A stretch of 64,000 bases of DNA from Paracentrotus lividus. Taxonomy: Eukaryota > Echinodermata > Echinoidea > Camarodonta > Echinidae. Location: positions 25,416,841-25,480,840 of the forward strand of contig CALNVZ010000174.1 in the NCBI GenBank assembly GCA_940671915.1, given 5' to 3'. This document shows positions 1-13,627 of the stretch, one piece after another. The position numbers and the translations under genes were made by a program. The notes beneath the pieces were generated by a model. The model was not told where the DNA came from. It worked only from the letters and a program-made list of their open reading frames with translations, and searched no databases. Each line of letters begins with the position of its first letter. Position 1 is the stretch's first letter.

Positions 1-58
1 TCCAAAGTATTCTCCAGCATGTCTGTTAGGGAGGTTTACAATGATTATAATCTGTGTT

Positions 59-593
59 ATACAATGTGTCCCAGAAAAAAAAGTAAACCCAACTTTGAGA
101 GCCTTATATTTAAATTATCGTAGATTTGTGACCTCAATATTTATTTCATGTTAAAGAGCAACTCATATTCTGTTCAATGATACCAAATTTGTACATGTGA
201 TGTGAAGGATGACTGAGCACTGGAGCTTTCAAAAGCAAGTGTCCAAATTGATTTGTACCAAATTTGGGCAAAATTAACCCTTGCATTTCAATAGGCCAAG
301 TAACCTTTTGTATCTTATGAATGAACTCAGGGAGGCTTACCTCAAACAATAAATGAATGATCAGAAAGCCAGAGTTGCTTCTGCCAGAACTTGGTACAGA
401 CTTATTTTGACAGAGGTTTTTTAAAAGCTCAATTTGGTTAGTCATCAATGAATGCCCAGATATAATTTTGGTAATAATGGATAGAATATGTGTTACTCTT
501 TCAAAAGAAATTAAAAAATTAATATCACATAAGTTATAACTTTGATATGAGACTCTCAAAGTTGGGTTTACTTTTTTCTTGGACGCAATGTAT
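59..593. mobile_element. Terminal-inverted-repeat (MITE-like) element, 535 bp
   Basis: The ends are inverted copies about 45 bp long: left ATACAATGTGTCCCAGAAAA, and right (reverse-complemented) ATACATTGCGTCCAAGAAAA. Both continue with AGTAAACCCAACTTTGAGAG. No transposase is encoded inside; the reading frames present are unremarkable. TA lies at both edges, so a Tc1/mariner-type non-autonomous element is possible. The ends resemble those of the element at 28852-29906. It sits in the intron after glycogen phosphorylase exon 12. Confidence 0.75.
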
Positions 594-602
594 GTGACTC
601 AC

Positions 603-717
603 ATCAGCAATGGCATCAGATAGACCAGGGTTGCATAGAAGCAGCCAGCGACGAGGGGTGATCCCATTGGTCTTGTTCTGGAACTTCTCAGGGTTCATCT
701 CATAGAAATCACGGAAC
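603..717 (-). CDS. PYG: Glycogen phosphorylase exon 12
   Basis: Residues 466-504. Begins after a polypyrimidine-CTAG acceptor and completes a Val codon begun in exon 11. Contains the conserved [17 protein letters not shown] stretch and ends IAD before GTGAGT. This is the last exon in the window. An inverted-repeat element (59-593) starts 8 bp beyond the donor. Confidence 0.93.
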
Positions 718-3700
718 CTAGAATGTGAGAAACAAGATGGACGATGAGAAGAGAAAGTGTTGATGGTGAAGGGAGATGGGATATATGTGAAGGAATTCAT
801 GGATGGTGGTGTCAAGGTTAAAGGAATGCAGTAACATTGAATGATATTCAAATGGCAATCTTTTTGATATAGCTAATTTTGCCAACACGATAATAAACAC
901 ATAGGTCAGTCTGGTATTCCTTACAAATTGCAGTCTAATTGCTTGCTTTACTTTCGAGATATCTATGATTTTATACTCAAATTTTCAAACCCATTACCAG
1001 ATGCTTTTGAAAACTGTGTGCGTATTAACACAGCACAACGTACACCGCATTTCCTGTCGTGAAGTCCCCATGCCTACCGGGCTGCTATGCTTGCAACAGA
1101 GCGGTAGTAAATAAAACTCACTAATCATATCAAGGTGTTTTAAATATGAGCAAATAAGATAGGACAAAGATAGGATTACAATTTGATCCAATGAATTGGG
1201 TAATTATATGCAGTAAGCATTTTGGACAGTTACTTTATGACAGGCCATTCATGAGAATTCAGTACCATTATTCGGTATCATTATTATACAAATAAATGAT
1301 AATGGTGCAAGTTAATCTTTACTTCATACAAAACTTACACACTAGATTTGATGAGTTCAGAGTGAATAGCTGCTACACCATTGACAGCATGTGAGCCTAC
1401 TATGGATAAATGAGCCATGTTGATACGCTTATGATCACCCTCCTCTACGATTGACATCCGCCGCATACGGTCCGTGTCATCTGGATAACGCTTTTGGACT
1501 TCCTATATATGGCATATTTAATAAGAAAGTTATTAAAGGATAGCTTGATACCTTAAAAAATGTGAATGTCTGACGGCTGTCCAGACAAATCCACAAGGGA
1601 TTTACACATACACTTGAAACAGTATACATGTACAATAGCCATAGTGAAGCAAATCAAATGCTGAACCAGCCCCCCCCCCCAGTCTTTTAAGGGTTAAAGG
1701 GATGCAGTAACATTGAATGATATTAAAATGGCAATTTATTCGATTTAGCTCATTTTGCCAACATGATTATAAACAGATAGGTCAGTCTGGCATCTCTTTG
1801 AAATTGCAGGCCAATTGCTTACTTTACTTTCGAGATATCTATAATTTCATACTCGAATTTTCAAAGACGTTACTAGACGCTTTTCTAACAGCATGCATTT
1901 CCTCGCAACAAAACATACACCACATTTCCTGTCACGAAGTCCCCGTCCCTACCATACAGCTAAGCTCGCAAAAGGCGCTAGTAAATTAACTCGTGCTCAG
2001 CCGTATTCTTAGCCTCCTTGGTTTTCACTGTTTTAAGATAGTAAATGACTAGCATTTGATCTGAAACTTTCATTAGTTTGTTTTTAAGATCAGAGCAATA
2101 TAATTGTGTTCATTTTGATCTAATGGCACTTGTTTTTTTTTTTTTGAAGTTATCAAATCCTATTTAGGTGAGGTGACTGGTGGTTGTTGGATAAATTTTA
2201 GGTAGCTCCCAATGTGAAGATGAGAAAGTATTTATCTCAATGCTGGCCTTCTGCATCCTTTTGTGTACCTGGCAGAAAGCAAGGTCATTACTGCACATTC
2301 CCAATGTAATTTTAAAGGGAATCTTCTTTAGTGGGAAAGATGAACAAAATAATTGCGATCCTTCAACTTATTGTAATATGTTTAGGAAGAATATATTTGT
2401 AAAACTGTCCACTGGTAAGGATTGCTCTTCAAATGCCCTCACAGTGATACTACACATAACAGTTGTAATGTTTGGGCTGAATATTTTGTGTAGTCCCTCA
2501 CATGTTTTTCTGCATGTGGTTTTTGTGACTCTCGGAAGAATTGGGTTTAATAATTTCTTATGGTTTCGCTAAATCCAAAACCTCACAGTACACAACAATT
2601 CTTCAGTGGCTTGTTATCAACCTTTTCAAATCACTTTGAGACAAGTTTCTTCTACAATTCTATCTCTCACAACCAGAACCATTGAATAATGCCTTAACGT
2701 ATTTGCCTTCAGAAGGCGACACAAACAATATTGGTTTAATCCTAGTCATTAACCCTTTGAACCCTGAATTATTTGCACATTTTGTGAAATTAATAATGAT
2801 CAAGTTTTATTCACTAGGTTGAAACAGGTATGTGTCATTAAACTGCGTACTAAAGGTACTCTTATATGTGATTTGCAATAGCGCCATCTTTCGGTGGAAA
2901 GGAAGAATCGCAAAAATTTTAGACCGTGAATCCTAATAAAAAAAAATTCTCAAGGGAATATGGAAAGGGATGGAAAGTGGCCCTTTGGAATAATTTACGA
3001 TCTCTGTTAGCCGGTAAACTGGCCTATCGGGTTCAAAGGGTTAATGAGTGAGATCCTACCTGCAAATGTTTCATGTTGATGTGATAGATGATCTGTAGGT
3101 GACGAGGTAAGACGTATTCCAGCAGGCCTACAGGCCATCTCTCAAGGGCCTCGGGTAGGATGGTGTGATTGGTGTAAGCAAAGGTACGCACTATGATGTC
3201 CCATGCCTGTCAGTATACACATTGAATGGGCAAGTGAGTATTTTGTTACAATGTTATGGCTTTATTCAATTTGATTTATTCACTTTTTTTCCACTAACTA
3301 CCATCTTCTTAATTTCTCAATGTTCTAAGACGTGTATGTATAACACACAAAAAGTCAATATATCACATTCATGTGAAAATAAAGGAAAAAAAATGATATC
3401 TTTGTTCCTGTTACTGGACAGTGGACACACATAAAACTGACTGTTAACATGTAAATTCTGGAGATACAATGTACTTTGCATAACAGTGCACGCAGAGCAC
3501 ATTTGTTTCAATATGGATCATGAGATCTCATACAGTCATGTAATTAAAGTTTTACTCATAATGATCTCATAGTCAGCTGTTGATTATCAACACAGCATGG
3601 AACTTACCTCTCTCGCCATGCCTTTAAAGAGAATCTAGTGTAGTGGGAAAGGTGAACCATGCGTCAAGAAAATAATTGTAAGCTTTCAAATTATTTTCAA

Positions 3701-6700
3701 GGTATTTAAGAAGGATTTTATTGTAGAAAGTTCCACTGAAAAGGATTGCTCTTCAAATGCCTTCATAATGATAATATGACCAAAAAAGCTGCTATGTTCG
3801 GGTCCCGAACATTGCAAGCACATGTACATGTAGTCCCATACATGCATTTCTGTGTCCAGTGCATGTTACTCTTAACATAATTTGGTAAATTTCTTATAAT
3901 TTTCTTGATTCTAAATCCTCACATCAATAAACAATTCTTAGATACATTGTTATCAACCTTTCCCATCACTTTGAGACAGTTTCTTCCACAATTCAATCTT
4001 ATGACTACAACACTAGATTAGCTTTAACACCAGGATTCTCATCAATTCAGTGCCATACCAGGATCATTCAGTTAGCAAACCTATATCAATGGGATTAAAG
4101 GATACCATAGACTTACCTTATCCCAATCCATGCACTCAACATCTACCAGGATTCTCATCAGCTCAGGGATGGCCATGGCAGGGTGGGTGTCGTTCAACTG
4201 AATAGCAACCTACAGTGGGATTAAAAAATAATTATTTACAAAATTTGGTAACAGAAGATGGATTTTTATACATTTACAAGTAATTACTTTGATGAACTTT
4301 AGAACATGGCTATTATACAAATATTTACTTTCTCCGGTGAGATGGTAAAGGTAGTTAATTTCAAGTATTTCTGTTTATGAACTTAAGTTTCATTGTATAA
4401 ACAGTTTTATCCCAAAGTAACTTGCCATCAATGGTAACGTTGCTCAACAACACATCAAAAAGCTGTATTACACGAAAAGTCTCATTAATGGCTAAGTTAC
4501 TATAATATCAAGTTGTAAACAACAGCATCCTGATCTCAAAGTCATTGGAATTTACAAATTACTGAAACTAAATATGACATAATACACAGTAATAGCCGAG
4601 TCACAATACAAGCAGACATTAAACCCATCTCTATCATTCGGGGTGAAAAAGAAAATCTTGATCACTCGGGGTGAAAAAGGATATCTTTCAGCATTCGGGG
4701 AGATTTCAATTCATACTTAGTCTTGTGTCTCGATTCTTTCAATATGACTGTGGTTTTAAGAGGAGAACTAGAATTCAAATTCCATGTCTGCACCTTTTCT
4801 GGGAAGGTATCAAATGTAGTCCTGACAGGATCCCTGCAGCCGAACCTAGACGACTTGAAACGTCTGATAATGTCTTGTAGAGAAGCAGTCACCATGAAGT
4901 ACTCCTGCTTGAGACGAAGCTCTTTACCTTCACAGACCTGTCAAACAAAAGCAACAAATGCATGAACTGTGATTTTTACAAAAATTTAGTACAAACTTGC
5001 CTGAAAAATGTAGCAATAACAATGAAATGTGTAAAGTGGATTCCAGCAAATTCGTGCATTTCATAATACATACGCACAAGTTGCTCTCTTTTTGTGATGT
5101 CACTTCTCTGCATTAATCAGGAGAAATTGGTCGAAGGAGTGTACTCAAAACTATTCATTAATTACTGTGTTTCTCTTTCAAAGCGATTACAAACCTAAAT
5201 TTAACACTGCAGTTTTTTCTGGGATCACTCTTGTAGTTCTACTGATTAATCCTTATTCTTTCCTGCACTTGGGATTCATCGTTCAGTTAAATATTTATTT
5301 AATTTTTCCATTCTCAATTGCGCTGTGTGCTATAGCATATAGGGACAAGTAAGTTGTCGACCCACAAAGAAAATTAGGCATCTTATGATAATGAACTTCA
5401 GTGGCGCCTGTATTATGAAATGCGAAAATTGAGAAACGCAACAAATGTGTACACTTAATGACAGTTTTTTACTAAAAAGATTGACTTAAAATTACATTTG
5501 AATACTTAAAATATTTGTCTCTGATAAAAAGGTTTACTTTCTATCACTATCATGACTGCCAGAAGGCTGTACTTTAACAATTTCATACTAGCCATGTGTC
5601 ATGACTGCTGGGAAAGAATGAAAAAAATATATATTATTCTTTTTAACATTAGAAAGCACAATACTACATTATAGAACACATTCATGTGTAGGCATTTTGA
5701 AGAGCACTAAATTGTATCATATACTTTCTAAAATGCATTTTTAGAACGATTTATCATCACTTCTTTATGGAGGTTTCTATGAGACAAAAAACTTACATTA
5801 TCATTGGGATAGAGTACACGAGTGATGTTCTCTGCTACATTCCTATCCAGTACGGCCTGTACATAGTCACCATCATTGACTGAATCCAAAAGAAAAGATC
5901 AATCAAACTTCACACACAGGAAAATATCAACTACTCCTTTTCCAAAAAAGAAGGAAAAAAAAATGATTATGTGGCCAAGTAATTCACAATTATATTTCTT
6001 TGATAATTGCATACGTTACATCAATGTGTGTTAGCAGTAGTTGACACATTTTATAATGATCATAATGTTGATTTTTACAGCAAGTATATTAATTTTACTC
6101 AACCTCAGAAATTTGTACTTTGATTTGAAAAAAAAGTTAAATAATAAAATATAAAAAGGCAAAGGTACAATGATAAATATTGCATGTTATCTTCAGAAAT
6201 TGGGAATGTTGCAGAGATGTCAAGTTTAGAGACCAGCATATGTGCGCTTGTGCATTTACCATATGTGCATGTGCACAGTCGTAATTTGTATGCACAGGAA
6301 GCATGTGCGCACACTACACATACACCACATGGTAAACTATCTTAAATATAAACAATTGTCTACATGGGAATATTGCACTCGCGGTGCATGATGCGCAATA
6401 AGACTGCTGCATTTTAGGGTTTAATGTCTAAAATAAAATATTTTAAAACAATTTATCCAGTTTTTTCCTGCGGTGTGAGATTATGAGGTGCTGAGGCACG
6501 ATTCTCACGCTGGAGGCTTAGGACTTGGTAGGTCTGATGAATAGATGAAATATAACGAATTTAGCCCTCCTTGAAAACTGTCTCAACTTACAGAATGTGA
6601 GATCAAAACTGTTCTTAGACTTGGCAGACCAGAGCCTCATGGTATTGACTGTGTTATTCTTGTAGCCAGGAGTAGGGCTGTCATACGGCATAGCAAACAC

Positions 6701-9700
6701 AACCTGCATAGCAAGAGAGATTAACATTTTTTGTTTATTAATCACCATTCTCAATATAATAGAAAAATTAACTCAGTAACACATCTACAAAGAGATAGAT
6801 TTTGAATGAAGCGGATTTTAAAACTAAGGTGGCTGAAAATCTTGAAATAAGCAAGGACATAAAAGATGAAATTGTCATAAATACATGTATATTCTTAATG
6901 CTATTTGTGGACAGCATATATAAAAAATAATAATAATAATCACATAAAATAAGCTTGTTTGTCATGGATTCATATAAACATCTCCATACAAGGACCCCCT
7001 CCCCTTTACCCACTTCTAATAACGCTGTTGGTGTAAATGATCTTACCTTTATAGTGTCGACCCATTTAGCTTTGCCATGTTTGTTCTCACAGCGACCATA
7101 GAAGTTGACTGGTATGGTGTACTCTGGTCTAGCTTTCTTCCATGGGTTACCATACCTTAACCCGGCACCCCACCCCCTCCCCACTAAGGAAGCCCCTGGT
7201 GTAAATAATCTTACCTTAGTGTCGACCCATTTAGCCTTGCCATCTCTGTTCTCACAGCGACCATAGAAGTTGACTGGTATGGTATACTCTGGTCTAGCTT
7301 TCTCCCATGGGTTACCATATCTTAACCAATCATCTGGTTCCTCAATCTATAATCAACAACATTGAATAAAATGGTTTTCCAATGTCAATTAGATACTGTC
7401 TGTAAGTATTCTACCTATAAAATCAGACAGTGTTGTTACAATTTAGATCATATCATGAATAGTGTTAATGCAAAATATACACACATATTTCTACAGTACA
7501 AGGTTCATCATAGTACAAATATTTTGTTTGTATGAAATTCTTTCATGTAGCATCAAGGTATAAAAATAAAGCTCTACACCAGGCCTGGATATAATGCTTT
7601 CAAAATTTTAATATACATGTATGCTTCAAAATAATGATTTTTTTTTTCAGCAAGCTTATCACTGCATGCATTCATTCATACTAAAAAGTAATCAAAATAT
7701 CAACTTCTAAATCACCAGATGTTATCGTCTCATTATAAGAAATTGAAACATGTGACCAACATCAAATACATGTACCATATAGGAAAAAGGATTGGAGTAT
7801 GTAATGGCAATTAAAATGTACTAACCTGTTTGCCATCTTTGATTTTCTGAGAGAAGATACCATAGTCGTAGCGTATACCATATCCATAGGCAGCCAATCC
7901 TAGTGTTGCCATGGAATCCAGGAAGCAAGCTAAACGAACAAGAATTTGAAGTTAAACCAGCTTGGTCAGTTACGTAAGGGTGGTATCTCACTTTGCGGAG
8001 ATGCCTCCGCGACAGAATAGAAAATTTTGTCTCTGCGACGGATAAAAAGTATTAGAGACGGATTTGGGACTACTTAAGACTCTTTATTTTCATAAATTGT
8101 TGCGGAGACATCTCCGCGATATCGGAGACGTCTCTAATACTTTTTATCCGTTGCAGAGATGAAACCTTCTATTCTGTCGCGGAGACATCTCCGCAAAGTG
8201 TGATACCACCCATAGGGAGCAAGTACAGCGCAATGACTTTATAATGAACTGTGTAAAGAACTCCAGTCACATCACTCAGATCAACAGCTGACTTTTTATT
8301 TACATTCATGTAACATTTGGTTTGGTCGGGTGTCAGTAGTGAGAGTCTCACCAATGTGACTGAGGTTTTATGGTCTCAAAACACTGCCCAGAAATATGAA
8401 GAGTTACAATGAATTGCAAATTTGAAACAATTTACCATGCTCATTGGTTCACAGTGAGACATTTATGCAAGAAGTCTAGCTACAAGGATTCTGATTGGTT
8501 ACATGTACTATTGATTCGTAATTCTTATAGCTTCCACAATTGTCTATATTTTCTACGTATCTAAGATTAGCAAATAATCGATGGTGAACAGTTCTCCTTT
8601 TAAGCAAGCAGAGACTATCAAATTACACCTGTCCTTCTAAATGTTATTGTTCCCTTTATTATAATAATGCAACTTTTTAGAAAATAATGTAATGAACATA
8701 TATGCCTAAACTCACTGTAAAGAATCAATGCAATGTAAACTACACTGTAGCGTAGGCCTATAAATATAGCAAAATAATTCACATGTGTATCAGAAATTTA
8801 AAGCTGGTGTATAGTGTTGGGAGAAGGAAAAATTTAATTTGGATTCACAATTAGATAATATGAAAGACTGAATCCTATAACTGTAACAAAGAAAGTTATG
8901 TTACATGGAATCTCGTTTTAATGTCTTTATTTCACGATATTATAGTATAAAAAAGATAAGACGGGGACCCGACTCAGCTTTGTGTGCACAGGCGTTCACA
9001 TGGAAAACCAACAGGGATTCTCTTGTGTGGGTGATACACACAGATCGCTACGGTCCATTCATGCGGGAAGTTCGGGGGACAGGACAACCCAGCAAAGGTC
9101 TCAAAACCGTTACAAATTGTGTTTGGATTTAAACATTTCACTGAAATTCACCGGAAATCGTGAAAGGAATATCACAAAATCTCTCACACATGTCTTTTAG
9201 CGCAATGTGAACAACATGAGACTATATTTAATCGGTTTTATGCCGATTTTTTTTTTGTTACCAAAACTATACACCAGGTTTAAGCTTCATAGTATTTAGT
9301 TTATTAATTTTCATAAAACACATGTACATGTAGAATGACTGTAAATACATAGGCCCTGTCTATTGAGTCATCTAAGACATAAACATGAATCTACTTACTG
9401 AGGGTGTCAATAAGAGTTAATTTAAATTACTCCACAGAAATGTATAATGTAGGTGTTGTGCTTAGACATTGTTGACCTTTCAAAAACTGTAACTTGACCC
9501 ACACACTCTCTCTTCGGAAGGTTTGTTTTGCTCAATTGCACGTACACATGCACCACAAGGCATTATGTTGGATATTATAAGCAAGTTATATGGATCAGGA
9601 TGTTGTTTTGGTGTAAAGTAAACTCCAGAGGAGAGAAAATTAGTCAGAAAGTGATTGATATCTCCACATTTCAACATGCATGTACATGAACATGTAGGTT

Positions 9701-12700
9701 CATAATGGTCATAATTATTTGTGTATTTTGTTTATGTTTTTTAAAGCTATTCTACATGATAGTTCACCACTCTAATGCCTTAAAGACCAGAATAAGAAAT
9801 TATGACTAGAATTAACTTGGCAATTGATGACTGATCACATATTCATGATGAAGAGCTTTATCGCCTTTCATTCTGACCCTACTATGAATAAACGCAAAAA
9901 CATTAAATTAATCTACAAAAGTATGATCTGAAATTCCTTTTGGATTGTGACTGAATGCATAAATCTAATGATCTAAATTCATGCGTTCTTTTGTGAGCAA
10001 AGAAGTCCCACTGTTAACAAGGTTCAAATAAATTTAACAGTAACCTAAATTCACACCTAAAGAATAACCAGTAATCAAGCGTAAGAATATGAATGATGTT
10101 AAAATCAAAACAGAGAAATGCCATATTTCAAGATTGCATTGGTTTAATTAATGGAAACAAGGAAGATTGCTTGCTCAGATGTTTCAATAATTAGTTTCCC
10201 AGGGCATATTCCCCACATTTAAATATTACAGATGAGACAGACATTGGAATTTATGTTGTTTAATTTTTTCTCATTCTGATCTAGATGTGATGCTGAAATG
10301 ACCCAGTTCCCATTGGCAATGTGTAAATATGGAGATGGATGACTGTACTAATTTACAATTGAGATATCTGCTGGCATTGAGCTTCCAGTTACAATACAAA
10401 ACTGACTCAAAACTGCTAGGAAAACCTGGGGATGAGGTCTTCACAGGCTTTTGCTACAAAAAATGCATGTTGTTGCAATTTATATAGCTTTTAATCTTTA
10501 ACTTAGGGAATTGCACCCTCAAGTTCAGTTCTTTCAATATAAAAGCAGAAAAAAAGAAAACATTTTAATTAGTCAGTGAAGGTTTGGTAAAACCTAATAG
10601 ATCATTAAATGTTTGATGAAAAATCTGTCAAAGTGTAACAAATTTGTCAATTTGTTTCAAGTTTGTGTATTAATTTTAATTTAATTTTTAAATTTGTTCA
10701 GAATGATGTAGGCATTTACCTGTGAATTCAAAGTGTTTTACAACCACCACTTTTTTTCCTTTTTTATTTATTTATTTATTTCTGAATGATACATCACATT
10801 GATACATAGAAGTAACTCCTTGGAGCAAACATGATCAAGATAATATACCGAGTCAGTAAAAAAAAACTTTACACCTAGAAAAATGTCAATAAAAAGAGAA
10901 CCAATTTATAATCCCTAAATTATTTTACATATTCTAAAAGAGTAACTCCTCCCGCATCTTCTGGTACCATTTTTGTGTAGTATGTCTTTACGGTTGGATG
11001 AACACGACACATTGTTTGCGAACATGCAAATTTCGAATTGTGCCAGGGTGTGGATGAAATTGAAACAACAAAAGCTGACAAAAAAGCAACTCCATTATGA
11101 ATAAAATAGCATAACATTTTAACGAAAATGTCTTCCGCTTAATAACTTGGCAAGGGTGTTGTTACACATATTGACTACATTCTGTAAGAAAATGAGATAA
11201 ATCTGTAGAGTCAGGCATGAGTGAGCACACGTCAAAGACAAAATAATCTCTTTTCAAAAGTATTAGGAGGCCTTTTTAGGTCTGTCATTGGCAATTTACT
11301 CTTTGATGTGTACTCATTCGTGCATTACTTGACGAGTCAATCTAATTTTCATACAAAATGTAGTCAATATGTGTAACAACACCCTTGCCAAGTTATTAAG
11401 CGGAAGACACTTTCGTTAAAAAGTTATGCTATTTTATTCATAATGGAGTTGCTTTTTTGTCAGCTTTTGTTGTTTCAATATCATCCACACCCTGGCACAA
11501 TTCGAAATTTGCATGTTCGCAAACAATGCGTCGTGTTCATCCAAGCGTAAAGACACACCACACAAAAATGGTACCAGAAGATGCGGGAGGAGTTACTCTT
11601 TCAGAATATGTAAAATAATTTAGGGTTTATAAATTGGTTTTCTTTTTATTGACATTTTTCTAGGTGTAAAGTTTTTTTTTACTCACTTGGTATAACAGTT
11701 TACAGTCAAATCTTATATAGAAAACATAATTTTGATCAAGAATATTGTTGGAATATAATGGAGTAAAATACAGAGGTATAGCAATAGAAGCTTAAAGCTT
11801 GAGACGTTGCCATACCTGTACACTCAAAATTAATCATCATTTACGAGATAATAAGTATACAATGGGGTAACGAACTAACTAATACAAAACAACAACTCAA
11901 TAATCTACTAGTACTTGTAATTGCTTTGAAATACAAGTAGATCTATTCCTTTATTAAAATCATTAAAAAGGGACAATATACGTTTTATAACAATACACAA
12001 CATACATTCTGAATGAGAGCACAGTTCGCAAGTGACATGACAAAATTAACAAAACTCATAATTTTGTTACTGTTATCATTTTTACATCTTTCCATCAACC
12101 CCTCACAATCTCTCATCACTCTACTTCAAGATACCAAGTGGTCTAGACTTTGTGATGGACTTTACCTTTAAAGGTTTGTTTGAATAACACTGCTTGAACA
12201 CCAACATACGGCGCTGCTGCACTAGCTCAAGCTAAAAAATAGCGCGCTAATTGGTGGATGGGGAAAAAAACCTGAAAACAGAAACCAGTCCTGCACTAGC
12301 TCAAGCTTTTTAAAAAAATTTCCGTAACGACCTAACCTGACCTTGAACAAACAGGACCGATGTGTATTGTGCAACTGGTAACTACCGCTAGCGTAAACAT
12401 GTACAGGTGCACCATTTCGGATTTATCTCGAGCTAGTGCAGCACTGTGAAAAATAGCACGCTATTCTGTGCTAAAATCACAAACCAGCTCAAGTTTTTTT
12501 TTAAATCCTAAGATGACTCGGGAATTTCCTCCATAATAGCTTGCTATTTGACCACAAAGCCGGATCTCCTCTGGTCAGGCTAATTCATCGGATCATAAAT
12601 AGCGTACTATTTAAAATAGCTCGAGTTAGTGCAGCACCGCCTATACTAACCTGCTAGCCTGCCTAAACCACCATTTCCTAGACCAGCATCCTCCTCTAAC

Positions 12701-13584
12701 TCCTCCAATTCCTCTATGTTCAGACCAAGCTAATAAATAAGACAAATTGAAAAATAGAAGGGATGTCCACTGTAATAATAGATAACAAAAGGCCAGTTGT
12801 AACATCAATGATCTTATTCATTCTACATGGTTATGTATTCTTAAAAGGTGATTTAAGTCTCTTGAAGTTTATACAACTCCCCCCCCCCCCCACAAAAAAC
12901 AAAAAACAAAACAAAACAAACAAACAAATAGAGACAGATAGGCCCCAACATTTTTAAGGTTGAGGTTTGGAAGACAATCAGGAAATGATTCTGCCTGTCT
13001 GTCTTGTGAGGACCATGAGAGACATGAATTGTTCTAAATCTATTTGTATTGATCTACCGTACAGAGTACATGTTATGTGTGTGACAGATTTTTTTTTTTT
13101 CATAAATAATATGATTTTAACTCATATTCAACAATATGTGCATGCCTCTTTAACAGATACTAATTAGTATACAATTTTAGATGTTTATGATCGCTTTGAA
13201 TTACAGTCTACAGTCTAATCATTTGGTCTATTAATGAAATATCTGTTAAATGTTTGCTTATTATAGGAATATTTATAAATAAATATTGCACAAATTGGAA
13301 CAAAATAATGAATTTCGTCACTAAATATTATTGCATAGACAATTGGTTTAGATTTGGATATGTTTCATTCAATGTATATTTATCCACCTTAACATAAAAT
13401 GTAAGCCTTGAATGTACTGTACAAGTATATTAGTTGTATTTGTATATTGTACATAAAGGTCAGACTTTGCTCGGTCGGTGATGACTAGACAGATATGTAC
13501 ACACCCAAGTAATATACTGCATTTAAAAAATGATAAAAATACAACAACAAACTTGACTATACTATACGTCCCCCCCCCCCCCCC

Positions 13585-13627
<43 letters not shown>

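Noticed and set aside
6768..7184. 138-codon minus-strand open frame
   Set aside because: It is the duplicated exon 5 copy read through into flanking intron; most of the frame is not protein-like.
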